A stretch of DNA of 64,000 nt. Origin: Pseudothermotoga thermarum DSM 5069. GTDB lineage: Bacteria; Thermotogota; Thermotogae; Thermotogales; DSM-5069. Where the stretch lies: contig NC_015707.1 of NCBI RefSeq assembly GCF_000217815.1, positions 1,352,014 through 1,416,013 on the forward strand, given 5' to 3'. Each line of letters opens with the position of its first letter. Position 1 is the first letter of the stretch. Shown piece after piece: positions 46,111 through 53,917 of this stretch. The notes beneath the pieces were generated by a model. The model searched no databases and was not told the DNA's origin. It was given only the letters and a program-made list of their open reading frames with translations. The position numbers were made by a program, and so were the translations under genes.

Positions 46111-47756
46111 CTCATGAATCGATTTGATTTAAGTTCAAATGCAAAATTACCCAAACCATAATATGCTCCGTGGATTCCTCTCTCTAACTTCACAATACCC
46201 GTGGTTCCTTGTTGCAAAGGTGGCAACTTATAGTAAAAGTACTCATTATCATATTGATCGAAAGCTCTGTACCGACCACTTTCAAATGTCTCACCATTGC
46301 TTAGCGTAAGAGTGAGACCTGCAAAAATGAATCCATCACCCGAGAGCCAATTCTTAAATGGTCCTAATTTGTCTGGATTTTTCCACCGCCACTTGAACGC
46401 ACAATCAATATCTTCTTGGTATAAGACTATTTCTCCTTGATTCAAGCGTTCTTCCCATCCATCGATAAACTCCCATTCGTTATCTGGATCGATTAATTCA
46501 ATATCATCCGGTAGTTTTACCTCACCTTTACTGAAGAGAAAACTGTATACGTCATCATGGTGCCCAATTCCCAGTAAATATCTTTTACCTTCGCTATCTG
46601 GATTGTTGTTGACGACAACCAGTTGAATTCTCGTGCCAGGTGTAACAGGTATTCCAGATGAAATCAGTTCTTGTCTTCCGCCTTTTGGAATGCTAAACGC
46701 GAAAGCAGCGTTTTCGTTTGGATATATTAGTCGAACCCCAACATGCGTTGGTGTATCACCAAACATGTTTTCGATTCTTGCCCAATCGATTACTATGTTA
46801 AGCATAAACAAATCTGCATTTTCTGTGAAGAGAATCATCCATCTGGTTGGACTAACGCCTAATACACGCTCAGGATTGGCATCTGGAAGGTAAAACCACG
46901 GATAACCACGAGAAACATCCTGCGCCAAACCAAAGTCAGGACCGTATATCGTTATACCAAAGCTTACCTCCAATTGTGTGCTGTTTTTTTGCTTTGGTAT
47001 CTTAAAATAGTAAGATTGCTGATCTTGCCCCCATGGCAGTGAAAATCGAACGTTATTAAGATAATAATCGGCCCTTACTATAATCCGACTTGCCCCATTA
47101 TATCGTGATCCAGAAGCTCCCGCAAAAAGACCCAAACTGATCCCATCTTTCCACTTCCACCTAACATCGATGTCTTGATTTGCTGGTAGTACAACATCTT
47201 TTTGTACTAATTTTGTCTTCCAAGGTTCCAAGAACTCCCATATATCCATTGTGCTTTGCAAAGTGATGTCTTCAAGTTTCATTTCTGTTATAGCCCCTTG
47301 AATTGCAACTGGATCACGGTATCCAACGGCTAAAACATAATTGTTTCTCCAATCGTTTGGATCCATGCTTACAACAACAACTTGCAGAAAAGCAGTTTGT
47401 GTAACAGGCACGTTCAAAGTTATGATGCCCTGCGTTTGTCCTTCAACTCTTTCAGTACCTTGAGCAAAGTAATCGTACGAACCATCTGCTTTCGGATAAA
47501 CAAGCCGAACACCAACGTGCGTCGGTGTCAACCCGCTTCCTGACTCACCAGATTTGACAAAAGTACCACCAAGAGTTCTGTCAAGGTATTCCCAGTCAAC
47601 CACGAATCGAAACTCGCTCTTTGTGATCGAAGAGTTATCCCCACCGTTGCCTGGAGGGACACTACCAGATACTCCTGGATCTGCACATCCAGCCAGTGTT
47701 AAAAGCAACACCCCGACAAGAACCGTTGCTAACCTTAGCAGTTGCTTAACTGACAC
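46068..47756 (-). CDS. lipoprotein with two copies of an unknown about 250-residue module
   Basis: 562 residues. The signal peptide ends in lipobox LTLAGC, followed by a Gly/Ser/Pro-rich linker. The body is an internal duplication. Each copy starts with a (V/I)VDW(E/A) strand, then PTHVGVRL(V/I)YP, a VPVT or IPVTPGT strand, Q(V)VVV with NP or DP, and a Trp-rich end with W(E)F(L/I)(E/D)(P/G)W and (V/F)(R/K)W(K/R)WK. I do not recognise the family. GTG 47756 follows AGGGGGTGAG. It probably sits on the cell surface; its neighbours are also secreted proteins. Confidence 0.75.
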   Translation of the reverse strand: MSVKQLLRLATVLVGVLLLTLAGCADPGVSGSVPPGNGGDNSSITKSEFRFVVDWEYLDRTLGGTFVKSGESGSGLTPTHVGVRLVYPKADGSYDYFAQGTERVEGQTQGIITLNVPVTQTAFLQVVVVSMDPNDWRNNYVLAVGYRDPVAIQGAITEMKLEDITLQSTMDIWEFLEPWKTKLVQKDVVLPANQDIDVRWKWKDGISLGLFAGASGSRYNGASRIIVRADYYLNNVRFSLPWGQDQQSYYFKIPKQKNSTQLEVSFGITIYGPDFGLAQDVSRGYPWFYLPDANPERVLGVSPTRWMILFTENADLFMLNIVIDWARIENMFGDTPTHVGVRLIYPNENAAFAFSIPKGGRQELISSGIPVTPGTRIQLVVVNNNPDSEGKRYLLGIGHHDDVYSFLFSKGEVKLPDDIELIDPDNEWEFIDGWEERLNQGEIVLYQEDIDCAFKWRWKNPDKLGPFKNWLSGDGFIFAGLTLTLSNGETFESGRYRAFDQYDNEYFYYKLPPLQQGTTGIVKLERGIHGAYYGLGNFAFELKSNRFMSWNFTYMPSNVVGN

Positions 47757-48102
47757 AGCTACTCACCCCCTGCTACGTGATTGTCTTGACAGTCACGCTG
47801 TAACTGACATCGTGCAAATTGAAACTGGTGCCCACAAATATTGCAGTTCGACTTCAACAGTTGGGAAACAGAGTTCAGAGAATTTCAATTATCATTATAT
47901 CAAACATATATACAATTTGAACAAATACATGTGTAGTAGTTTTTGTTTTAACGGTAGCAAATAATAAATTTAGTCCCAGCTTTATCTTGACCTTATGTTA
48001 GTTTTAAGTTCACGGTACCGCGACTCAGTCTTTAAATTTATCTTGATTCGAAATAAATAAACTTCTTCTCAATAAGAATTCACCTGTGAACTGGGAGGAA
48101 GC
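47757..48102. other. intergenic region between divergent secreted-protein genes
   Basis: 346 bp, AT-rich. It must hold the promoter of the minus-strand lipoprotein and of the decayed plus-strand copy. I see no clear -35/-10 pair or other structure. Confidence 0.5.
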
Positions 48103-48560
48103 GTGAGGATAAGTGCCTTGAATGATCTACTGAGCAGAAGATTAGTTGCTGCTATAGTGATTATCCTGTTTCTGATCCTTGCCATATGTCCGATCCGACT
48201 AATGGCACAGGGAGAAGATGAAGGAGCTTTGACAATCTTTTTGAAGCCAATAGAACGAGTGGTCGTTCCTCTTGGAATGCGATTGACAAAGTATTCGTTC
48301 CTGAAATTGTTGCACGAATCATCTGTGGATTCGTCGTGTGAATATGGGACAAAAGTCAACGAGTGTTAATCAAAGAAGAAATTGTACGACCAGCGTATCG
48401 CTTAACGACGTTTTGCAGTGAGTCAGAGATGATTCTCCACAAAATCTTACAATGATCCAGTTGGTTGCGCGGCTAACAAACCCCGAAAAAGTATACGTAT
48501 GGCAGTTTCTTAAACTCCTGCTATCCATACAGCAATTTGTGGTACAAAAGTGCCAAAATG
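48103..48560 (+). pseudogene. decayed copy of the neighbouring secreted protein gene
   Basis: From GTG 48103 (GGGAGG upstream) the product starts with a signal peptide ending RLMAQGEDEGALTI, almost the same as RLMAQGEDEGILTV in the intact gene at 48634-49275. After about 50 codons the frame is lost, yet DNA similarity continues: TTCGTTCCTGAAATTGTTGC against the intact copy's TCGTCCCTGAATTTTGTGC, then ATATGGGACA and GTCAAC segments. It contains stops and small indels, so it is a tandem paralogue in decay. The 3' limit is approximate. Confidence 0.8.
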
Positions 48561-48633
48561 CATTAAGGACGGTCAAAAATTACAGGAAACATCACACTTG
48601 ACTATCATCCTCAGGTAGAAAGGAGGTGTGAAA

Positions 48634-49275
48634 ATGAACAGGTCAAATAGCCGACTCTGCAAAAAGTTAATTGCCACTACAACGATTATCATATTTTTGT
48701 TCATTGTCACAAGTCCGACCCGACTAATGGCACAAGGAGAAGATGAAGGAATTCTGACAGTCTCTTTAGAAGCCAAAAGAATCAGCGGTGGCTCTGTTTC
48801 CGATGCCATCGAGAAAGCAATCGTCCCTGAATTTTGTGCACGACTTATCTGGGGATTTGATGTAGAGATATGGGACAGTAGTCAACAAAAGTTGATCAAA
48901 AGTGAGACTGTACCAGCTGTATATGTTCCAGCGAAGGACTACTATGGCTACGAGATGATCTCTCCGCAAAGTTTCACAATAAGTCAGCTTGTTGCGGGAC
49001 AAACGTACCATGTTAGAGTCTTCCCACTTTGCGTCTATGTTTCGCCCAATTTGGTTGACAAATACGGAAGAAAGTATACATATGGAATAGTTGGTTCGCA
49101 CATTTATTTTCGCTACATGGACAGTACAGAATGGCAGCCAGTCCGTGAACTTCCACAAGGCTATGACATAAGCAACCCCGGATATTTCCTCTGCCATGTT
49201 ATCTACTGGGAAGGAGACATTCAAGCCACAAAGCGAGGTAAAGGTGCAGGAAGCATCCACGGCACCGCATGGTAA
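48634..49275 (+). CDS. secreted protein of unknown function
   Basis: 213 residues. The signal peptide (IATTTIIIFLFIVTSP) ends before LMAQGEDEG; no lipobox. The mature part is beta-rich, with LIWGFDVEIWDSS, PQSFTISQLVAGQTYHVRVF and HIYFRYMDSTEWQPV. I recognise no family. ATG 48634 is 7 bp after AGGAGG. A decayed paralogue lies directly upstream in the same orientation, so the locus arose by tandem duplication. Confidence 0.7.
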   Translation: MNRSNSRLCKKLIATTTIIIFLFIVTSPTRLMAQGEDEGILTVSLEAKRISGGSVSDAIEKAIVPEFCARLIWGFDVEIWDSSQQKLIKSETVPAVYVPAKDYYGYEMISPQSFTISQLVAGQTYHVRVFPLCVYVSPNLVDKYGRKYTYGIVGSHIYFRYMDSTEWQPVRELPQGYDISNPGYFLCHVIYWEGDIQATKRGKGAGSIHGTAW

Positions 49276-49331
49276 TGCGAAAAAGTATGAACTTCGTGTA
49301 CACAATCATTGAAGAAAGGGGACGAGATTGA

Positions 49332-49493
49332 GTGGAGGTACAGGTTTTAATAGAAAACGCCGTCTTTGTGAGAAATCTTGTGGCAGAACATGGGCTATCT
49401 CTTCTCCTCAAAAAAGAGGATAAGGAAATACTGCTGGATACAGGTCAGAGCGAGAATTTCATAGTAAATTGCGCTCTTAGAGACTTAGGGTGA
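49332..49493 (+). pseudogene. 5' fragment of an MBL-fold hydrolase gene
   Basis: 53 codons from GTG 49332 read VLIENAVFVRNLVAEHGLSL and EILLDTGQSENF, the N-terminus of the metallo-beta-lactamase-fold family often annotated as dihydropterin-ribofuranosylaminobenzene phosphate synthase-like. The metal-binding HxHxDH region and all that follows are missing. The stop TGA is the first three bases of the IS3-family element. Confidence 0.78.
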
Positions 49494-50188
49494 ATTTTGT
49501 GTCTGGGAAAGGGTTGAAAGGGTATCCTTTCAGCTTTATTAGTTCTGTCTCATTACTTCCTTACTTTCTTCCTCTTTGATTCTAACAAAAGCCCGTTCTC
49601 CTTCATTACCCTGTATACCCTCTTTTTGTTTATCTTCCAGCCTCTTCTCCTCAGCATCGCCCATATCCTTCTGTAGCCAAAGCTCGGATGCTTCCCCTTC
49701 AACAATAGTATCTCTCCTATTACATCCCCATCATCCCTTTTCCGTTTGTATCCTCGCTTTTTGTAATAATATCCACTCCTGCTCATCCCCAAATATTTCA
49801 TTGCTTCACTTATGCTAAAACCTTGCTCTATTAGCTGCCTTGCTATTTGCCTCCATTCTGTGTGACAGTCTTTTTTTAATGTCTCTATCACTATGGCTTG
49901 CTTGCCTATGATCTGCTCAAGTTCTTGGATCTTCTTCTCAAGTTGCTGAACTTGGTTGGTATTCTCTGGGCTTTCCAATGCACTTCTACCAGCTTCCAAA
50001 AACCTGTCTCTCCATTTGTAATACTGTGCTTGGCTAATCCCATATTCCTTACATATCGCGGCAACCGTTTTGTTGCCTTTAAGTCCTGTGAGAACAATTA
50101 CCATCTTCTCTTCTGCTGAAAACCTGCTTTTTTTCATACCATTGCCTCCCTATTCTTAGTTTATACTTTCCTGCTGTCTAAATATTCA
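49491..50188 (-). mobile_element. IS3-family element, internally deleted
   Basis: Imperfect inverted ends: TGAATTTTGTGTCTGGGAAA at 49491 and, on the minus strand from 50188, TGAATATTTAGACAGCAGGA. GGG lies directly outside both ends, consistent with the 3-bp target duplication of IS3 elements. At 698 bp it is about half the usual IS3 length because the transposase has lost its rve catalytic core. Confidence 0.78.
49553..50137 (-). CDS. truncated IS3-family transposase
   Basis: 194 residues. The OrfA-type helix-turn-helix (TVAAICKEYGISQAQYYKWR) and leucine-zipper coiled coil (VQQLEKKIQELEQIIGKQ) are followed, in one frame, by the start of OrfB with its HTH_21 region (HPSFGYRRIWAMLRRRGWKI). It ends at ESKRKKVRK, just before the rve integrase domain, so no DDE residues are present and it cannot be catalytic. 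It might still bind the ends. Confidence 0.87.
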   Translation of the reverse strand: MKKSRFSAEEKMVIVLTGLKGNKTVAAICKEYGISQAQYYKWRDRFLEAGRSALESPENTNQVQQLEKKIQELEQIIGKQAIVIETLKKDCHTEWRQIARQLIEQGFSISEAMKYLGMSRSGYYYKKRGYKRKRDDGDVIGEILLLKGKHPSFGYRRIWAMLRRRGWKINKKRVYRVMKENGLLLESKRKKVRK

Positions 50189-50272
50189 GGGAGGCAATAT
50201 ATCTTTCTCTGCGCAATCTTTTGCATTCTTTGAATGAGTTTCAAATCTTAGAATGATGTCAACTATTCTCAT
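50186..50272 (-). pseudogene. 5' fragment of a HEPN-like gene, partner of the MNT gene
   Basis: ATG 50272 overlaps the MNT stop as ATGA. It encodes MRIVDIILRFETHSKNAKDC and eight more residues before a stop supplied by the end of the IS3-family element. This start resembles HEPN-domain proteins, which usually follow MNT nucleotidyltransferases as toxin partners. The catalytic part (RxxxxH in HEPN toxins) is gone. Confidence 0.6.
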
Positions 50273-50649
50273 GCCAGAACCTTCCTTTTTATCCTTTCGT
50301 ACATATCAGACATTTCTATGTATTCTCTGAACACCATCCGTTTTATCTCAAGAAGTTTTTTCTCATCCCTGCAAAAAATCTCTTTTCCATGCTTGAAAAC
50401 CTCAAACTGGATGTGTAAGGGGAGTCGATGGAAAAGCACAACATCAAAATTCGGCGAATACATACTCCCAATCTCACCTTCTATATATTTGTCTGGATTT
50501 CTCACAACAACTGCTATATCTATATCAGAGATTTCCTTTGCTGTTCCTTTTGCATAGGAACCAAAAAGGATGATGGCTATAACTTCTGGAAAACCCTTAA
50601 TTTTCTCTATCACGGTATTAAAACAATCTGGATCTCTGACTTTCATCAT
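50269..50649 (-). CDS. MNT-type nucleotidyltransferase (MntA-like antitoxin)
   Basis: 126 residues of the minimal nucleotidyltransferase family. The catalytic motif is ILFGSYAKGTAKEISDIDIAVV (G-S-x-A-x-G...S-D-x-D), with a third acidic residue near FDVVLF. In complete systems MntA inactivates the HEPN toxin HepT by adding AMP. Here the partner gene downstream is cut off by an IS3-family element, so this antitoxin is probably orphaned. GGAGG precedes the ATG. IS3 relics lie on both sides. Confidence 0.85.
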   Translation of the reverse strand: MMKVRDPDCFNTVIEKIKGFPEVIAIILFGSYAKGTAKEISDIDIAVVVRNPDKYIEGEIGSMYSPNFDVVLFHRLPLHIQFEVFKHGKEIFCRDEKKLLEIKRMVFREYIEMSDMYERIKRKVLA

Positions 50650-50659
50650 GCCTCCTCGC

Positions 50660-50845
50660 CTCCATTCTCGTCTGCTTCAGAAGAGGTGGCGGATGCTTGG
50701 GTGACGGTGGCGGGGTGGAACTGGTTCGGTTTGCTCGGCTTTATTTGCTCCGTTCCACCCCTCCTTGCTTTCCTTCGCTTCAATTCTAACAAAAGCCCGT
50801 TCCTGTATACCCTCTTCGAGAGTTCGGATAATACGCTTCCACGCC
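50660..50845 (-). mobile_element. second IS3 transposase relic
   Basis: On the minus strand the reading KRVYRNGLLLELKRRKARR continues GTEQIKPSKPNQF. It matches the place where the transposase at 49553-50137 stops (KKRVYRVMKENGLLLESKRK), with four codons deleted, and goes on into the region that copy has lost. ATTCTAACAAAAGCCCGTTC (50778-50797) is shared exactly with 49580-49599. A 10-bp inverted repeat, GGGGTGGAAC/GTTCCACCCC (50712-50721, 50752-50761), lies within it. Confidence 0.7.
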
Positions 50846-50958
50846 AGGTGTTATTCCTTCGTTAAAGTTCTTTCTACGTACAACCAAACCAATTCAAGCA
50901 GTCTTCACTCTATTTGACAGCACGACAACCCATGTAGACGGATCATACAGATCAAATC

Positions 50959-51912
50959 TTAATCACCAATTGCGTACAATTCTCCATCGCTGGATCCCAC
51001 GTAAATTGTGCCATCTGAACTTATTGCTGGAGACGACCACACCTCACCACCTGTTTTGTACTTCCATTTCAACGTTCCGTTACTGTTCAAAGCGTAGATG
51101 TATTCATCCCTTGCTCCTACATAAACCGTACCGTCTTTGCTTATCGCCGGTGATGATGGCACCAAATCATCAGTTTGAAACCTCCATTTCAACGTACCAT
51201 CGGGATTCAAAGCGTAGATATATCCATCATACGATCCAACATAAATCGTGCCGTCTGCGTCTATCGCCGGAGATGATCGTACCCATCCACCGGTTGGATA
51301 GCTCCATTTCAATGTTCCATCAGGATTCAGAGCGTATAAGCATCCATCGTACGATCCAACGTAAATCGTGCCATCCTGCCCTATCCCTGGAGACGATCGC
51401 ACCGCTTCACCAGTCTTAAACTTCCATTTCAACGTCCCATTTGGATTTAACGCATAGATATTTCTATCCCATGATCCAACATAAATCGTACCGTCTGAAC
51501 CTATCGCTGGGCTTGACTGCACATTGTCACCAGTTTTATACCTCCACTTGAATGTTCCATCGGGGTTCAGCGCGTATATGTTTCCACCATCCGATCCCAC
51601 GTAAATCATGCCGTCTTTGCCTATCGCTGGGGATGATAACACCCTTCCGGCAGTTTTATACTTCCATTTCAATGTTCCATCGGGATTCAAAGCATAGATG
51701 TATCCATCCGCTGACCCACGTAAATTGTGCCGTCCGAGCCTATAGCTGGAGACGAGATCACACGATCATCAGTTTCAAATCTCCACTTCAACGTTCCATT
51801 CGGATCTAAAGCATAGACATTTTTATCCCACGACCCAACGTAGATCGTGCCATCTGAACCTATCACTGGAGATGATTCCACGCTTCCACCGGTTTTGTAC
51901 ATCCACTTCAAC
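50959..51912 (-). repeat. eight tandem 120-bp coding repeats
   Basis: Each unit codes one propeller blade of exactly 40 residues, apart from the missing base in unit 2. Unit-to-unit DNA identity is high by eye, which would favour slippage or unequal exchange. Confidence 0.85.
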
Positions 51913-52067
51913 GTTGGTGTTTGTGGTCCTGAATATGGGCTTCTTCCTGTGTTCTGTGCATCTCCCCTGAATTTTGGCCAAGGGCTGTTTGCAAGACTTG
52001 ATGCCACACAACTTACCGCAAGCCATAAACATAGCGCAAACAGCAAAACAAACACTGACCTTTTCAT
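50959..52067 (-). pseudogene. eight-bladed PQQ-like beta-propeller lipoprotein with a 1-nt frameshift
   Basis: A signal peptide with lipobox-like AVSC is followed by a linker and eight 40-residue repeats of the form TLKWxYKTGxxVxSSPAI, then DGTIYVGSxDGxIYALNPDG. The frame breaks in repeat 2: GTGGGTCAGCGGATGGATAC should be GTGGGTTCAGCGG to keep VGSADGYIYAL, so one base is missing near 51714-51715. Upstream (51687-52067) and downstream (50959-51690) parts are otherwise intact. Either the gene is newly broken or the sequence has an error. An eight-bladed surface or periplasmic propeller is the expected fold; ligand unknown. Confidence 0.88.
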
Positions 52068-52117
52068 GCATAATCCCCCCTATCAAACAGATGTATTGTG
52101 GTTTTATTCCAACTCAC

Positions 52118-52378
52118 CTAAGAGACATAGATCCCTGTCGCTTTTCTACTAATACTAACATCATTTTCCAGGACATTTAAGATAATTAGCATCGCTTGTC
52201 TTAACGGTGAACCTGGATCAACGGTAAGTATTCCGCCATATGTTTCTTCCCTAAGGATATGTAGAGAAATCGGCGGAAGGGTTCCAATGAATCCCCACTC
52301 AGAGTATTGGCTTGCCATCAGGCAACAACCAACGTCAGAATTGCCACTGATTTCATAGTTAGCCACATTTATTCTAGT
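52118..52378 (-). pseudogene. remnant of a small secreted-protein gene
   Basis: On the minus strand an ATG near 52354 starts MKSVAILTLVVA, which looks like a signal peptide but stops at once. The neighbouring frame then stays open to 52118 and reads MASQYSEWGFIGTLPPISLH. Joining the two needs a 1-nt shift at TTGCCTGATGG. The family is not recognised. The rest of the interval to 52594 shows nothing I can support. Confidence 0.35.
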
Positions 52379-52594
52379 AATTCTCCGTTAGAATTTGCCA
52401 GCCAGTACACGATGTATATGTTGTCCTTACCTTTTCTTCACGCATGCTATACTTATGCCCGTCCACATTTCTCTCGAGCACAAGTCTGCAAAAACCGCAA
52501 AAGATGAGAAATTAAGATATGAGAACGTGTGCTTTGAATTACTAAGCATTCCTGAAAAAGGACTTTAAACCGTATGATTGATTAAAAGATCAAC

Positions 52595-53881
52595 CTAAAA
52601 GACAACCTTCGCTACGTATGCTTGCCTCCTTGAAAGTGGGTTTCCAATATCTTCAGTAGTGTATCCAACCACTACTATCGTATCGCCTTCTAATATACAA
52701 GTTCCAAAAACCCGGTCTCTTCTGAGATATCGATCTATCTCTTTGCCAGTCGAATCTATCTTCAGCAGACCACTTTTTGTCATCCGGCCTTCTGAATCAT
52801 AGGTGTATATTGTTAGAACGAAGTACCCACGGGGAATTTGCTTTATATCGTAAACTTGTGTATTCGGATAAGTCCGTTTCCACATAATTTCCTGCGTGTA
52901 TTTGTCGATTTTGACTATCTCGGTTCCCTCTTCATTGCCCGTTATTAGGATGTAGTTGCCATCGTGAGATTCTACAATTCTTGCAAAACTATCCGCATAT
53001 TCCTCGTATCCCTTATCCCAAATTTTTTCTCCGTTAGTGTCAATTTTTAAAACAAACAGTTCTTCAACTATTTCTGGTACTTCTGGAATAAAACCCGGGA
53101 TAAGGATTATTTCACCAACTAAACGTATTCTCCAGCCTGTTACCACATATCCTCCATCAGAAGTCTGCGTAATTGAATACGGGTAACCTTCATAATAATC
53201 CTTTAAGCATATTGCACCATCAGGTATAATCCCATTAATCGTCGGGTAGCACACATCATAATCCTCTAAACCACCGTAAGTTTTCTCCCAAAGTATTTCC
53301 CCATTTCCATTCACCTTAGCTATGTGAATAACTTCAGCCCGTCCTTCGAGATCATATTCCGGCAGATTAACTTGAATCTGCTTACACCCAGTCGTCACTA
53401 CTCCGCCATTATGCGCTTTAGTAGCCCACCACGCATATCCACTTGTAAATATCGGAAGAGGCTTTTCGAATACTTTATCCCCGTTTTTATCAAATTTGAA
53501 AAGTATTGATTGATCAGTGTTGTAGTAATCATATTCGAAAGACAACCGTCTGTCCAGGATCAAAAATCCCCCGTCACTTGTTTCAACTGCAAATTTACCT
53601 AATCCATCTGTTTCCAAAATTCTTCTCCATACTAATTCACCGTTCGGTCTTAGTTTCGTAGCAGAAGTTTTAAGCGGACCCGCATAACTGAGAACGATGT
53701 AATTTCCATCCGTTGTTTTTATTATTACCCAAGCAAGCTCATCCTCATCAGCTAACGTTCTTTCCCAGATAATTTCAAAAGGAGTTTGACTCTGAGTTCC
53801 GATTGATTCCGTGCTGGTGCAGCTAATAAGTATTAGGATTACCACAACTGCGACAAAAGCTGTGATCGCTCTTGCTCTTAT
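52595..53881 (-). CDS. beta-propeller lipoprotein, apparently starting at ATA
   Basis: About 428 residues. A hydrophobic signal ending in lipobox-like LISC leads into repeats with TTDGNYIVLS, ETSDGGFLIL, QTSDGGYVVTGW and ESHDGNYILITG, each followed by a (V/I)DxxG(E/K)xxW(x)(K/R)(T) turn. This is a PQQ-like/delta-60 type surface propeller. The only standard start, GTG 53845, cuts the signal peptide and has no ribosome site. AGGGAGG is spaced 7 bp before an in-frame ATA at 53881, giving (I)RARAITAFVAVVVILILIS. The start codon may thus be mutated from ATG. Confidence 0.75.
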   Translation of the reverse strand: MRARAITAFVAVVVILILISCTSTESIGTQSQTPFEIIWERTLADEDELAWVIIKTTDGNYIVLSYAGPLKTSATKLRPNGELVWRRILETDGLGKFAVETSDGGFLILDRRLSFEYDYYNTDQSILFKFDKNGDKVFEKPLPIFTSGYAWWATKAHNGGVVTTGCKQIQVNLPEYDLEGRAEVIHIAKVNGNGEILWEKTYGGLEDYDVCYPTINGIIPDGAICLKDYYEGYPYSITQTSDGGYVVTGWRIRLVGEIILIPGFIPEVPEIVEELFVLKIDTNGEKIWDKGYEEYADSFARIVESHDGNYILITGNEEGTEIVKIDKYTQEIMWKRTYPNTQVYDIKQIPRGYFVLTIYTYDSEGRMTKSGLLKIDSTGKEIDRYLRRDRVFGTCILEGDTIVVVGYTTEDIGNPLSRRQAYVAKVVF

Positions 53882-53917
53882 TACCTATCCTCCCTGCCTT
53901 TAGTTGTTCAATAGGCC

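Noticed and set aside
50428-50865. 145-codon plus-strand frame
   Set aside because: It crosses the antisense of the MNT gene and the IS3 relic; both explain the sequence better.
50959-51912. CRISPR-like array from the regular 120-bp spacing
   Set aside because: The repeats are contiguous coding units of 40 codons without unique spacers; they form a beta-propeller.
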